64,000 nucleotides of DNA from an uncultured Poribacteria bacterium (GCA_951828515.1 OX639992.1:5372217-5436216); one strand, 5' to 3'. Positions 16,267-26,013 are shown, counted from the stretch's first letter. The notes: generated by a model from the letters alone, not told the origin. Made by a program: numbers and translations.

Positions 16267-17142
16267 TCAACGAAGCCGCCGATCCGCCAATTTGATAATT
16301 GCTCCATTCTCTTGCGCAACGTACATGTAACCGAGTCCGTCTAACACAACCCCTTCCTGTTCGTCACCGGGTAAGAGGTATTGTCTTAGAATAGTGCCTT
16401 CCCGTTTGAGTTCCACCAAGAGGTTTGTTGTATCGCTGATTAATACCAGAAAATCGCCTTGTGCATCATAAGCCAAGCCTGAAATATCAATGAAGTTCAT
16501 TTTGTAAGCCTGGATGATCACGCCATCTGCCTGTTTCGCTGTTGTGGAACGCAGCGGTACAACAACTTCGCATACGACCGAGGGTTCATCTTTTGCTTTG
16601 AGACTGAAGGATTGATTACCGATCCAAAAAGTACCACCTTCCGGGTGCGAAGCATCTGGAACAAAAGCGATCGCTTCAATACCCATACCGCCTTTCCGCA
16701 GAAGTTGTTCACCTTTAAAGTTTCTGCCGATTCTGAATTCTCTTTGAATCGCCAAGTTTTCTGGTTCAAGCTCCAAGATCACTTCATCGTCTTCTACAGC
16801 CGCATAAAGTAAGCCTGTACTCGGATCCACTGTAATGCCTTCAATGTCCCGCTCGTTCAGTCCTTTCGACTGAATGAGCCTACCCTCCAAACTTACTTCA
16901 TGGACGCTCCCTGAATCATCCGCGAGAAACAGACTCCGTCGAGTCGGGTGGTAGGTGATACCAGAAGGTTCCGCTATCTGTTTTTGCGTGATATTTCCAA
17001 TCCAATTATACGGAAGCGCAACTGGACGTGATGCTCCCGTTTCTATCGTCGCCGATTGTTCCATTTGAACGAGAAAATATACTAAAGCGACACTGATAAT
17101 TATAATCGAAAAAATCAGAAGTCCTCTTTTGTAAGACATCAC
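16267..17142 (-). CDS. SdiA-regulated/YjiK-like beta-propeller protein
   Basis: The 291-residue protein has an N-terminal signal anchor (GLLIFSIIIISVALVYFLV, about 7-25) and an exported six-bladed propeller-like body. Blade motifs include EPSGITYHPTRRSLFLADD, DIEGITVDPSTGLLYAAVED, GIEAIAFVPDA and DISGLAYDAQGDFLVLISD. The pattern 'E/D-x-E-G-I/A' followed by 'a-V-x-E-D' matches the SdiA-regulated (YjiK) family, which is related to phytase-like propellers. Substrate unknown. It is divergently placed from the crystallin-domain gene, and their promoters share 17143-17333. Confidence 0.7.
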   Translation of the reverse strand: MMSYKRGLLIFSIIIISVALVYFLVQMEQSATIETGASRPVALPYNWIGNITQKQIAEPSGITYHPTRRSLFLADDSGSVHEVSLEGRLIQSKGLNERDIEGITVDPSTGLLYAAVEDDEVILELEPENLAIQREFRIGRNFKGEQLLRKGGMGIEAIAFVPDASHPEGGTFWIGNQSFSLKAKDEPSVVCEVVVPLRSTTAKQADGVIIQAYKMNFIDISGLAYDAQGDFLVLISDTTNLLVELKREGTILRQYLLPGDEQEGVVLDGLGYMYVAQENGAIIKLADRRLR

Positions 17143-17250
17143 ATTTCCTCCATCTTACATTCCAAAAGAGTTCTGTCCAAGATTCTACCTATACTTTATC
17201 ATATCCTTTCCAGATATTCAAGAAAAATGACAAGTTCTTGATGTTTTCCC

Positions 17251-17280
17251 TTGACAAACCGATTCTGCTAATGGTATCTT
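17251..17280 (+). promoter_or_regulatory. Sigma-70-type promoter for the crystallin-domain gene
   Basis: TTGACA (17251-17256), an 18-bp spacer and TATCTT (17275-17280), 54 bases before the start codon at 17334. Confidence 0.65.
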
Positions 17281-17333
17281 AATTTCACTTGCAATTTCAT
17301 TTGTAAGTTACGCCTGAAAATAAGGAGCGGGTT

Positions 17334-18749
17334 ATGACCAACATGCCGAGGCTCGTCGTTGAAGTCTTTGAACACGTGAATTTTCATGGACGCAAGGTTA
17401 CACTTGTTGAATCGATCCCGAACACTGGAGAGATCGGTGCACAAGACATCATCTCTTCAATTAAAATCTACAAGGGACCAGGCTTTAACGCGTCTCCTAA
17501 CTACAAAGCCGTCTTTCATGAGCATGATAACTATAAGGGACGCCGGCTGGTCCTTGCTCCAGGGTTCTATCCAAATATCCATGACATCCCCTACAACTTT
17601 GGGGACGCAATTACAGCTATCAGTTTCAGTCCATCAGCGCATCCAACACCACCGGAGTACGGAGCAGTCCCGGTCATCATCGAGGTGTTCCGTGATGTAG
17701 ATTATACCGGTCAACGGAGTGTTGTCATGCGCGATGTCAGTTCAATGTTCGACATCGGCATGAACGATACCGTTTCATCAATTCGAATCCAGCGCGGTCC
17801 GAGTTTTCCGTTCAGCGGATGTCATATTATTTTCTACGAGCACGTTAACTTTGAAGGGCGACGGTTGAACCTAAACCTAAGCTCACAAGAGTTTCAGTTA
17901 GCACTCCGGAACCTTAGATCACTTCCACATTCGCAATCATTTTCAGATATTATCTCTTCCATAAAAATTGTGCCCTTAGGTGTATTTCGCGTGCTGATTG
18001 TTGTTGGCGATAATTCGACGGGGGAACCAGCTATATTGGAGTCTCTTACCACGGTCGAAGGGTTAGAATTCCAATTTACGACCGTGCATATCAATGACAA
18101 TCCCGATAATCGCGGGGATCCCAACAATGCCATCAAACTCTCAAGTATTACGCTTTCAGAATATGACATTATCTGGTTTACATGGTTTGCTACTGGGCAT
18201 GACGGTGAATATTTCGTTGAAGATGCCGATCAGGCGATTCAGGATTTTGTCCGCAAGGGCGGGATTGTTTGGGCTTCTGCGATGGACAATAATATCACAC
18301 CCCCCGATGGTGTCCATACGACTGAACCTGCATGGCGTGGCGACTGGCTACCGGTGAATCGTCACCCAATTCGTGTGATTAATTCCAACGATGGAAACGT
18401 GAAAATCACTGATGACGGTGAAAAAACGGGTATGTTTACCTGGCCCCATAAGGTGAATGTAGATACACTCGTAACCGACGATCATTGGGTGACAAACGAC
18501 AGAAGTTACCGAAAATTGGCTGTTAGAGAGGATAACGGAGATCCGATTAGTGTGCAGTTACAATGGGGAGACGGGTATTATGTCGCTTTTGCGGTTGATA
18601 CCCGTGACGCATTTCGGACGACTATAGCGAAACCCCTCGTCGAGAATGCCCTCTGTTACTTAGCAAATCTGGCGTGGCAGACTTCCCCACGTCAACCGCT
18701 CAAAGGGCGATATCGGACACACCTGAGCAGCGAGAGAATCTTCCGCTAA
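17334..18749 (+). CDS. Beta/gamma-crystallin protein fused to a ThuA/GATase-like domain
   Basis: The first 220 residues of this 471-residue protein hold four Greek-key motifs, each starting with a strand such as VVEVFEHVNFHGRK, AVFHEHDNYKGRR, IIEVFRDVDYTGQR or IIFYEHVNFEGRR and ending in a calcium-type (D/N)x(I/V/A)(S/T)(S/A)I signature (AQDIISSIKI, FGDAITAISF, MNDTVSSIRI, FSDIISSIKI). That makes two beta/gamma-crystallin domains. The remainder (about 220-450) begins VFRVLIVVGDNSTG and has DIIWFTW and GGIVWASAMDN strands, resembling a ThuA-like class I amidotransferase fold. No signal peptide is seen. AAGGAGCGGG precedes ATG 17334. Confidence 0.7.
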   Translation: MTNMPRLVVEVFEHVNFHGRKVTLVESIPNTGEIGAQDIISSIKIYKGPGFNASPNYKAVFHEHDNYKGRRLVLAPGFYPNIHDIPYNFGDAITAISFSPSAHPTPPEYGAVPVIIEVFRDVDYTGQRSVVMRDVSSMFDIGMNDTVSSIRIQRGPSFPFSGCHIIFYEHVNFEGRRLNLNLSSQEFQLALRNLRSLPHSQSFSDIISSIKIVPLGVFRVLIVVGDNSTGEPAILESLTTVEGLEFQFTTVHINDNPDNRGDPNNAIKLSSITLSEYDIIWFTWFATGHDGEYFVEDADQAIQDFVRKGGIVWASAMDNNITPPDGVHTTEPAWRGDWLPVNRHPIRVINSNDGNVKITDDGEKTGMFTWPHKVNVDTLVTDDHWVTNDRSYRKLAVREDNGDPISVQLQWGDGYYVAFAVDTRDAFRTTIAKPLVENALCYLANLAWQTSPRQPLKGRYRTHLSSERIFR

Positions 18750-18831
18750 AATTGCCCAATTTGTCTTTGCTTTACATTTGGAACGATGCCCAGATTCTAA
18801 TAGTTAGAAAATCATTCTATAGGAGAATTGA

Positions 18832-21132
18832 ATGCGTTTCATTGCTGCTATCATTTTCTTAATAGCTGTAGCAGTCGCTGTTGGCTGGTTTGCCTATCAA
18901 AACCTTGACCGTTTTGGACAGAACCAAGTCATACGGTGGTTAACAGTTATTCTCTTCGTATTATTTGCGAGTCTGGCTACCTTTGCCGCGACAGTTATTC
19001 GCTATCGTATACCGAAAGCCGACATTGCACTCGTGCGAACTGGGGGTGCCAGAGAGAAAATTCGTATCACTGGTGGTCTCTGGGTTAACACCATTATCCA
19101 TGAAATCAAAGAAATATCTCTGAATACCATGCGTATTGAGGTTATACGAGAGGGCCCGGAGGCTTTGATTACGTATGACTTTAACCGCGGTGATGTTGAA
19201 GTTGTTTTCTACCTTAAAGTCAAACCTGAAGAAAATGATATTCTACGCGCGGCGCAAGCACTCGGCGATAAGTCTATGACTCCAGAAACGGTCCGAGAGT
19301 TAATTGAACCAAAACTCGAGGGCGCGTTACGAAGTGTTGCAGCCGAAAGTCACATTCAGGATCTCCTCCAAAAACGCCAAGAGTTTGCTGAAAAGGTGCA
19401 ATCCGCATGCGGTGAAGATCTCGAAATACAAAACGGATTAACCCTTGAAACGGTATCAATTATTCGGGTGGATCAGACCCCCGTTGAAACACTCGATGCG
19501 GAAAACCGATTCGATGCAGTCGGTATCCGTGAAATTACTGAAATTACGGCTGAGCAGGAACGAGAAAAAGAACGGATTGTACAGGAAAAAGAGGTCGCGA
19601 TTGTTCAAATTGAGGTCGATGCCCGAATACAGAAACTCGAAGCTGAACAACAACAGGCATGGGCAGAATCCGACCAACAGAAAAATATTGCTATCTATGC
19701 GGCTGAGCGGGAAGCGGAGACCCTCAAATTCCAGTTTGAGATGGAACAGGGTGTGCAAGAACGTGAATACGAGATGAAGCAGGAGGTTGAGCGCGCACGT
19801 ATTACACAGGAACAGGTCATCCAAGAACGCGAAATTGAGATGAACCGTGACATCGAAGTTGCTCGCGTCCAACAGGAACAGATTGTTGCTGAACGTGAAA
19901 TCGAGAAAAACCTCATTGTTGAAACACAACAGATTGAGCAATCCAAAGTTGTCCAGCTCGCCGAAATTGAACAACATCTCGTTGTTCAAATGCAGAGAAT
20001 TGCCCAGGAACAGGCAATTACTGTTCGTGAAATAGAGAAAGTATTGACGGTCGAGAAAGCCCGTATTGCCCAAGAAGAAGGGGTTATGCTACGGGATATT
20101 GCGCGTGAGTTGGCAGTGCAAACGACACGTTTCAGTCAAGAGCAACAGGTCCAACAGCGTGAAATCGAGAAGAATCTCGTCGTCGAAACCGCACAGATTG
20201 ACCAGATGCGACAAGTTGAACTCGCCGAGATTGCTAAAACATTAGCAGTAGACATAACCCGAATTGCGAGAGATCAACAGGTTGAAACGCGAGAAATTGA
20301 AAAACAACTCGTTGTGGAGAGAGCCCGTATTGCCCAAGAAGAAGGCGTATCCTTGCGGGATATTGCGCGCGACTTAACAGTCGAGACGACTCGTTTCAGT
20401 CAGGAGCAACAGGTCCAACAGCGTGAGATCGAGAAAAACCTCGTCGTCGAAACCGCACAGATTGACCAGATGCGTCAGGTTTCACTCGCCGAGATTGCTA
20501 AAACCTTGACGGTGGAGCAGACCCGTATCAATCAGGAATTACAGGTTGCCTTAACCGACGAGGATCGGAAGATTGATATCGCCAATAAACAGCAGGTAAC
20601 GGCACTTGCAGAGAAAGAGCAGTTAGTTGCGGAAGCTGAACGTATGGGTGCGGAAGTGGGTGTGATGGCAACAGAACAGGTGAAAGAAGCCGAATGGCAG
20701 CGTGAGGTGGCAATCATTGGTGCTGAAGCACAAGCACAACCGATTGAACGTCTTGCCGATGCTGTCCTTGCCGAGGCGCGTGCGAAGGCACAAGGCGAGA
20801 TGGCAGAGTATGAAGCTCGAAATGTTGCTGAACAACGCGTCCTTGTGCAAGAGGCAATCTTAGAGCTCATTGATGAAGCCTCTGATATTGTTGAGGAACT
20901 CATGAAACCTGTTGAGAAAATCGATAGCATCAAGATACTGGATATGGGAAATAACGATGGGCAAGGCGGTCTCAACCGAAGCAATATGGGTAGGCTCGCA
21001 AATGCCTTGCTTGATACGGGTGCTATCTCCCCCATGCTTAAGGAACTGTTTAACTTTGCGGATGTAGACGCCCAGCAGATTACAGACAAAATTGCCGAAT
21101 ATCTATCTGACCTCGTCAATCGTCCGAGTTAA
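18832..21132 (+). CDS. Flotillin-like SPFH protein with twelve 22-residue repeats
   Basis: The 766-residue protein has two N-terminal membrane helices (about 4-21 and 36-57), an SPFH/band-7 domain (about 60-240, starting IRYRIPKADIALVRTGGAREK) and a very long helical arm. Residues 310-573 are exactly twelve 22-residue repeats with no insertion, of the form EREIEKxLxVExxRIxQEQxV. This two-times-11 (hendecad) pattern implies an almost straight coiled coil. A four-repeat block (264 bp) is itself duplicated at DNA level (20061 and 20325). The YqiK/flotillin family organises membrane microdomains as large oligomers. AGGAG precedes ATG 18832. Confidence 0.85.
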   Translation: MRFIAAIIFLIAVAVAVGWFAYQNLDRFGQNQVIRWLTVILFVLFASLATFAATVIRYRIPKADIALVRTGGAREKIRITGGLWVNTIIHEIKEISLNTMRIEVIREGPEALITYDFNRGDVEVVFYLKVKPEENDILRAAQALGDKSMTPETVRELIEPKLEGALRSVAAESHIQDLLQKRQEFAEKVQSACGEDLEIQNGLTLETVSIIRVDQTPVETLDAENRFDAVGIREITEITAEQEREKERIVQEKEVAIVQIEVDARIQKLEAEQQQAWAESDQQKNIAIYAAEREAETLKFQFEMEQGVQEREYEMKQEVERARITQEQVIQEREIEMNRDIEVARVQQEQIVAEREIEKNLIVETQQIEQSKVVQLAEIEQHLVVQMQRIAQEQAITVREIEKVLTVEKARIAQEEGVMLRDIARELAVQTTRFSQEQQVQQREIEKNLVVETAQIDQMRQVELAEIAKTLAVDITRIARDQQVETREIEKQLVVERARIAQEEGVSLRDIARDLTVETTRFSQEQQVQQREIEKNLVVETAQIDQMRQVSLAEIAKTLTVEQTRINQELQVALTDEDRKIDIANKQQVTALAEKEQLVAEAERMGAEVGVMATEQVKEAEWQREVAIIGAEAQAQPIERLADAVLAEARAKAQGEMAEYEARNVAEQRVLVQEAILELIDEASDIVEELMKPVEKIDSIKILDMGNNDGQGGLNRSNMGRLANALLDTGAISPMLKELFNFADVDAQQITDKIAEYLSDLVNRPS
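20052..20510 (+). repeat. 264-bp tandem duplication inside the SPFH gene
   Basis: Segments beginning at 20061 and 20325 (both CCGTATTGCCCAAGAAGAAG) align for nearly 200 bases with an exact 264-bp offset, equal to four 22-codon repeats. The high DNA similarity implies recent expansion of the coiled-coil arm. Confidence 0.85.
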
Positions 21133-21242
21133 TCTCCTTCGTTACGGGTAAGCCTTTATATTTAACCAAGGCGTATTTTCATATAATTCCTTGTAGAATT
21201 TTTGGTAATATCTCTACCCACATTACCCGTTTTGGAAGAAAT

Positions 21243-22538
21243 ATGCAACATCAGCGATACCAAACCTCAAAAAGAAGGCCTAAACGCCAACGATGTCGAA
21301 CGTGTCGCTCAGATAATGGCAAGCGGATCTGTCCGGCACTCAACGGTATGTTAATTTGCCCGGACTGTTGTAGAGCCAAACGTGCCAAGATTCCCGGATG
21401 TGATGAAAAATGCCGATACTACTCACCTCTCATTGTCTCAAGCAGAACGCATAAAGCACCTGATTTTCCATTGCATCGGTGCTTAGTCAGTCGTTCTAAG
21501 GATACCGGTATGTTAATCGTGGTTGGTACCCGCAAACGTCCCGATGGCAACCTGCAGGCGATGTTCCTACTCCTCGACCTCTGGAAGAAAGGTATCCGAG
21601 ATTGCTTTTTTGACGCGAAACTTTCTGAAAAACAGTTTGAGAAGGTATCACAAAGGATTGCGAAGAACTATGATCTTATGGAACCCACAGAACCCGACGA
21701 TGACGAACCTAAAGAACTCATTCGTTTGCCAAAGGACACACTCGTTATCGAAGCAGATACCGCGATCCATCTCGATAAGGGTGTAAGAATGGTTGAGCAT
21801 GAAGAAGCCTCCGGCGGACGAGCTATCGACAGTTTGAAAGGGGCACGTGCGATACACGAAATTTATATCCCTAAAACAGGGAAGTGGTACCTCTGGGCTC
21901 GTGCTTTCTTTGAATGGAGTAAAGATTCGTATTGGATCGGTATGGATGACGCGCTCGCAAAACCGTGGGATAAGGACGGGGGTCCAGGTGCTATCCGAAT
22001 TTGTCCCGACCCTGATGATACCTCCAAGTGGCATCGCTGGTTATGGAATACCGGACCCGACAGTGTTGTCAACACCAAACAGGGCATCAATCCAGCTTTT
22101 TTCCAGATTAAACGGACAGGCTACTATCGTCTCTGGTCAAAAGGCAGAGAAGCCGGCTCACGCTTGGACCAGATTTTGCTTACCCGGACGCGCGATTTCA
22201 ACACGCAAACTGAGACTGGAGGGAAACCGCTCCCGATTAAGCATTCACCGCATCCCTACGAACCCGCCTCCATCCATGAATGCCAAAAACTCATTCGTCA
22301 TGCTGTCCAGATCGCAACCGCTGTCAACACCGAACTACCTTGGGAATTTAAATACTGGCTTCAGGATATATGGGGAGATATTACGCAATTCCCAGAAACG
22401 AAAGGTTCGCTCTACAAATGCCCCAAATGTACCGCGGATCTGCCGCGACAAGCAGTTGACCTCATGATACAACATGCCCAATCCGATGATATTCAGTTCT
22501 ATATCCTGTGCCGGAAGTGCGGAGGGGAGTTTGATTAA
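21243..22538 (+). CDS. Cys-rich zinc-binding protein with central CBM-like domain
   Basis: A 431-residue protein with three visible parts. The basic N-terminus has eight cysteines (18, 21, 30, 39, 42, 43, 53, 57), consistent with two zinc knuckles. The centre (about 195-335) reads like a jelly-roll ligand-binding domain: IYIPKTGKWYLWARAFFEW, DSYWIGMDD, WHRWLWNT and GYYRLWSKGREAGSRLDQILL. The C-terminus has a zinc ribbon (YKCPKC ... LCRKCGGEFD). No signal peptide is present, so a sugar-binding-type module lies in the cytoplasm between zinc fingers. Function unknown. It slightly precedes the M6 protease gene, possibly coupled to it. Confidence 0.6.
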   Translation: MQHQRYQTSKRRPKRQRCRTCRSDNGKRICPALNGMLICPDCCRAKRAKIPGCDEKCRYYSPLIVSSRTHKAPDFPLHRCLVSRSKDTGMLIVVGTRKRPDGNLQAMFLLLDLWKKGIRDCFFDAKLSEKQFEKVSQRIAKNYDLMEPTEPDDDEPKELIRLPKDTLVIEADTAIHLDKGVRMVEHEEASGGRAIDSLKGARAIHEIYIPKTGKWYLWARAFFEWSKDSYWIGMDDALAKPWDKDGGPGAIRICPDPDDTSKWHRWLWNTGPDSVVNTKQGINPAFFQIKRTGYYRLWSKGREAGSRLDQILLTRTRDFNTQTETGGKPLPIKHSPHPYEPASIHECQKLIRHAVQIATAVNTELPWEFKYWLQDIWGDITQFPETKGSLYKCPKCTADLPRQAVDLMIQHAQSDDIQFYILCRKCGGEFD

Positions 22539-22572
22539 GCCTATTTTAGTTCTATATTGCTCCTCTGCGTCC

Positions 22573-24690
22573 ATGCGGATAGCCTTGCAGAGTTTGACTA
22601 TTGGTATCATCATCCTTGCCCTCTTTCCTCCATTAAGCATCGCGGCACCACCGAACCCGTATCTCTATTTTAACGAAGATTCAGCAAGTGGCAAGTTCGT
22701 GCCTAAAACACCTCAAAGTCGGGTAGATTTTCTCGAAGCACTTGAAGAGTGTTGCCTCGCCAGAGAGCAAGGGGTCTTACAATCAGATGGCATAGAATAT
22801 GTTCTCGCTTTGAAAATAGATTTTGCTGACATACCAGGGCGCAGGGAAGGGGCAGCGTTCGATAAATATCTCTTCGCGACGCAGGGGATTTCCCTCAAAA
22901 CATATTACCGTGAAAATTCTTATGGGCAAATGGATGTCCAGCCCGGTCCGATGGGCGGAGTTATCCCGAAAGGGAACGCATGGCTTCGTGCCAAAAAACC
23001 GATGACCTATTACGGAGAAGGCAGAAGAATCCTTGAACGTTATCGGGAATTAGCGCGCGAAGCGTGTGAAGCTGCGGATGCAACCGTAGACTTCTCACAA
23101 TATGACAGAGACAACGATGGAATTGTCGATCACGTCTTTCTCATCCATTCAGGTAATGACCAAGCCTCTACAGGTATAATTGATGACATTCAGTCGCTTC
23201 TAATATCCGCTGTGAATGTCGTTCACGATGGCGTACGCGTCAATACCGTTGTTCTTGTCGCTGAGGAACCGGACTTTGAACACCCGCACTTGGGAATCTA
23301 TTTCCACGAGTTCTTCCACGACTTTGGTGCCCCAGATGTTTATGGATTCGATTTCACAGATGCCCGCGATCACAAATGGGGATTGATGAGCCAATTTGGT
23401 CCCTACCAAGGTCCGGCAGAATTAGGGGTCGGAAACGGTTTACAGCCGAGCCATATTATTGGATACCTCAAATGGGATTTTGACGCGCGACCTCAAAATG
23501 GTCGTCTCGGTTGGATTCAACCCGTCCAGATAACGCAAAACCAAAAGATTGATATACCCAGCTTCGAGCTTGGACCCAAAACCAATAAACTATTCAAAAT
23601 CGATATTCATTCGTCAGCTACCCCCATTCATGGAGAAGCAATAGAATTCTTCCTCATAGAGAATCGAAACAGAACGTCAGGTGCGACTTTTGATACCTAT
23701 CTGCCTGAATCAGGTATACTGATTTGGCATATTGACGAGACAAATCCTTACCCGCTTGGAACGTTTGATGCCTCTCAACAGATTTGGCTTGAAGACCCAG
23801 CGGATCCCGAACATCTCGGCATCTATCTACAGGAGGATGTTGAACTTATAGACGTACGAACGGTAACCGATGGTGCTGCTTACTCGATGGACGATGAGCA
23901 AACCGCTTTCACACCCGGGACGGTGCCAAATAGTAACGCTAACGATGGCACTGTAACCGGTATTTCTATCACGAATATCGGACCAGAAGGTCAGACGATT
24001 CCTATTCTCGTGTCGTTCGGTGACACTTACGAACCAAATGATACATTTGCGACTGCGTTCCGTATCACATACGCACAAACGTATGAATCCTTCCTTTTCA
24101 ACTTGTCTGATATACGCGATGTTTACGCATTGGAAGCAACCCGTGGTATCACGATTCTGGTGACATTGGCTGACATCCCGCCAGGCAAAAACTACCGACT
24201 GTCCCTCCACACAGCAACCGGTGCAATAGTCGCTACTGGTGAAAATGCGACTGACATCGGCGGATTGAAGATCATCTATCAACCCGATAGGACAGATATA
24301 TTCTATATTATCGTGGAATCAGATGGCGGCTTTAGCAGTGTTGACTCTTATCGTTTGCGTGTAGAGCAACTTCAGGCAGAAGATTTCGCACTTGAGGAAA
24401 TAAAAGTATATCCAAATCCGTTCTTTACGGGTGATTCAGCAGTGACATTCGCCTATCAGTTGTCTGCTTCGCAGATCGCCGATAATATTTGCCTTGAGAT
24501 TTTTTTGACCACGGGGGATCTTGTCTATAGTGAAACGCGAGAAACGGTAGGTACGCAAGGTAAATTTGAATGGCACGCTGTAACACGCAACGGTGCGTCC
24601 CTTGCCCCGGGTATTTATATTTACCGTATTTCTGCAATGCGAGCGGACGTACTTGTTCAAGAAATTGGGAAGTTAAGCATTATAAAATGA
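22573..24690 (+). CDS. Secreted M6-family metalloprotease with PPC and sorting-like C-terminal domain
   Basis: ATG 22573 gives a clean signal peptide (MRIALQSLTIGIIILALF, cleavage near SIAA); TTG 22531 after GGAGGGGAG is an alternative. The 705-residue precursor has the zinc site HEFFHDFGAPDVYG (His245, Glu246, His249), typical of immune-inhibitor-A-like M6 peptidases. A pre-peptidase C-terminal domain starts at YEPNDTFATAF. The last 85 residues (VYPNPFFTGDSAVTF ... LAPGIYIYRISA) form an FlgD/type IX sorting-like Ig domain. It is therefore likely exported and attached to or released from the surface. The M28 peptidase at 30587 has the same tail. Confidence 0.85.
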   Translation: MRIALQSLTIGIIILALFPPLSIAAPPNPYLYFNEDSASGKFVPKTPQSRVDFLEALEECCLAREQGVLQSDGIEYVLALKIDFADIPGRREGAAFDKYLFATQGISLKTYYRENSYGQMDVQPGPMGGVIPKGNAWLRAKKPMTYYGEGRRILERYRELAREACEAADATVDFSQYDRDNDGIVDHVFLIHSGNDQASTGIIDDIQSLLISAVNVVHDGVRVNTVVLVAEEPDFEHPHLGIYFHEFFHDFGAPDVYGFDFTDARDHKWGLMSQFGPYQGPAELGVGNGLQPSHIIGYLKWDFDARPQNGRLGWIQPVQITQNQKIDIPSFELGPKTNKLFKIDIHSSATPIHGEAIEFFLIENRNRTSGATFDTYLPESGILIWHIDETNPYPLGTFDASQQIWLEDPADPEHLGIYLQEDVELIDVRTVTDGAAYSMDDEQTAFTPGTVPNSNANDGTVTGISITNIGPEGQTIPILVSFGDTYEPNDTFATAFRITYAQTYESFLFNLSDIRDVYALEATRGITILVTLADIPPGKNYRLSLHTATGAIVATGENATDIGGLKIIYQPDRTDIFYIIVESDGGFSSVDSYRLRVEQLQAEDFALEEIKVYPNPFFTGDSAVTFAYQLSASQIADNICLEIFLTTGDLVYSETRETVGTQGKFEWHAVTRNGASLAPGIYIYRISAMRADVLVQEIGKLSIIK

Positions 24691-24717
24691 GTACAACAAA
24701 TTCTTCTTACTTATTTC

Positions 24718-24746
24718 TTGACTAAAAATTGTAGTTATGCTATTTT
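24718..24746 (+). promoter_or_regulatory. Candidate sigma-70-type promoter
   Basis: TTGACT (24718-24723), 17-bp spacer, TATTTT (24741-24746). It lies between the M6 protease and the lipoprotein at 24908 and would serve the latter. Confidence 0.5.
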
Positions 24747-24907
24747 AAGATCATAAAATCAGTTTTAGACGCACCATTTTATTTTACTCTGGCTTTCTCA
24801 AAGCCATCCGTAGACGCTCGCTTATGGATCATTTGAGTATCTCTGGAGTGGAAACCGAAAAACGAATTGCCATTCAGAGAATGGTAACCAAGGAGGCAAT
24901 ATTATCA

Positions 24908-25960
24908 ATGAAATGGTTGAATAAATTCACAGCACTCAATCTTGGGCTGCTATTCGTACTGACCGTTAGCGTTGCGGGTTGTGGAACAGCACTCGGCAAC
25001 TTGTCACCAATTCAACCCGTGCATAATATAGCGGTAGTATTGGAGTTACAGAGTGAAAATCCGACTGAAGAGGTAGTTATTCCGGCTATCCCTTCTGAGA
25101 CACTCGCGAAACCGGTGCTGGACAAATACGGGATGAGTACTGTCGGATTCCGAATTGGGAAAGCGCGTAATGCCAACATGGAAGCGATAACCTATATAGT
25201 CGCGTTCAACGAATATGCACATGCCGACGACCAGTGGAGCGAATTCCTCAACGAATGGACGGATACGCGAACTCAGATTGAAACTGGGAGTGGTGAGGAT
25301 CGAAAAGTTGTTGATGTTATCATGATGTCTGATCATCCAAAACTTTTTGACGTTCAGTCAAGACAGCCAATTCTAACGAAGACTGAGGATGAAGTCACTG
25401 TTTCCATCGCGTATTGGCGACGACCGGACCTTGACAGGAAGTACAATCGTGGAAACGCTTTTTCACCCTTTTATGAGACTGAAGCACTCCACCAAGGCGA
25501 TAAAACCGATGTGTTTTATGTGAAAATTACTAACAACCGGAGTGAAAACATCATCTTCAATGTGAAAAAATGCCAAATCGTTGACCAAGATGAGAATATC
25601 TATAACGGTATGGATTTTGATGATTTAAAGGAGCGTTTCACATACATGGCGCGCGCCACAGGGCTGTATGTCACAAATGGGCTCGAAACTGCGCGACGGA
25701 TTCTCATCGAGAAACGGATGCCTATCGTTGAAAAGCAGGTAGGCACACGCCGTACAGGGATACGTCCGGGTGAGAGTGCCGAAGGTTTCCTGCCATTCAT
25801 ACAGACGAAACTGAATGCGACTGAACTCAAGGTTGTGCTACCGATCGAAAAGGCTCCACCACCAGGGGCAGCACAACGTTATCGAACGATAACATTTGAA
25901 TTCCCCTTCACGCATGATAGAGGAATTCGCGTTGCACAGCCTTCACCGAAACGTTATTAA
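24908..25960 (+). CDS. Putative lipoprotein, function unknown (350 aa)
   Basis: ATG 24908 is preferred over the longer frame from 24824 because AAGGAGG (24890-24896) precedes it and the product then begins with a lipoprotein signal (MKWLNKFTALNLGLLF..., lipobox VAGC, Cys25). The mature part has no recognised domain. It contains a strand-rich central stretch (VTVSIAYWRRPDLD, VFYVKITNNRSENIIFNVKKC) resembling an Ig-like fold and a basic stretch near the C-terminus. It stands alone between two independent transcription units and is followed by a strong terminator. Confidence 0.65.
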   Translation: MKWLNKFTALNLGLLFVLTVSVAGCGTALGNLSPIQPVHNIAVVLELQSENPTEEVVIPAIPSETLAKPVLDKYGMSTVGFRIGKARNANMEAITYIVAFNEYAHADDQWSEFLNEWTDTRTQIETGSGEDRKVVDVIMMSDHPKLFDVQSRQPILTKTEDEVTVSIAYWRRPDLDRKYNRGNAFSPFYETEALHQGDKTDVFYVKITNNRSENIIFNVKKCQIVDQDENIYNGMDFDDLKERFTYMARATGLYVTNGLETARRILIEKRMPIVEKQVGTRRTGIRPGESAEGFLPFIQTKLNATELKVVLPIEKAPPPGAAQRYRTITFEFPFTHDRGIRVAQPSPKRY

Positions 25961-26013
25961 TCACAGTAGCGTTCGCGCGAAAGCAATGGCACGCTGTGCT
26001 ATTCATACGTATC

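Noticed and set aside
19456-20073. 205-aa minus-strand frame inside the SPFH gene
   Set aside because: It is antisense to a region of strong, in-frame protein repeats; its composition (Leu/Phe/Asn-rich) is a by-product of the repeats.
20052-20510. CRISPR-like or minisatellite array
   Set aside because: The repeat is coding, exactly in frame and without unique spacers.
20532-21119. 195-aa minus-strand frame, Ser/Ala-rich
   Set aside because: Antisense shadow of the SPFH C-terminal helix region; low-complexity composition, no start signal.
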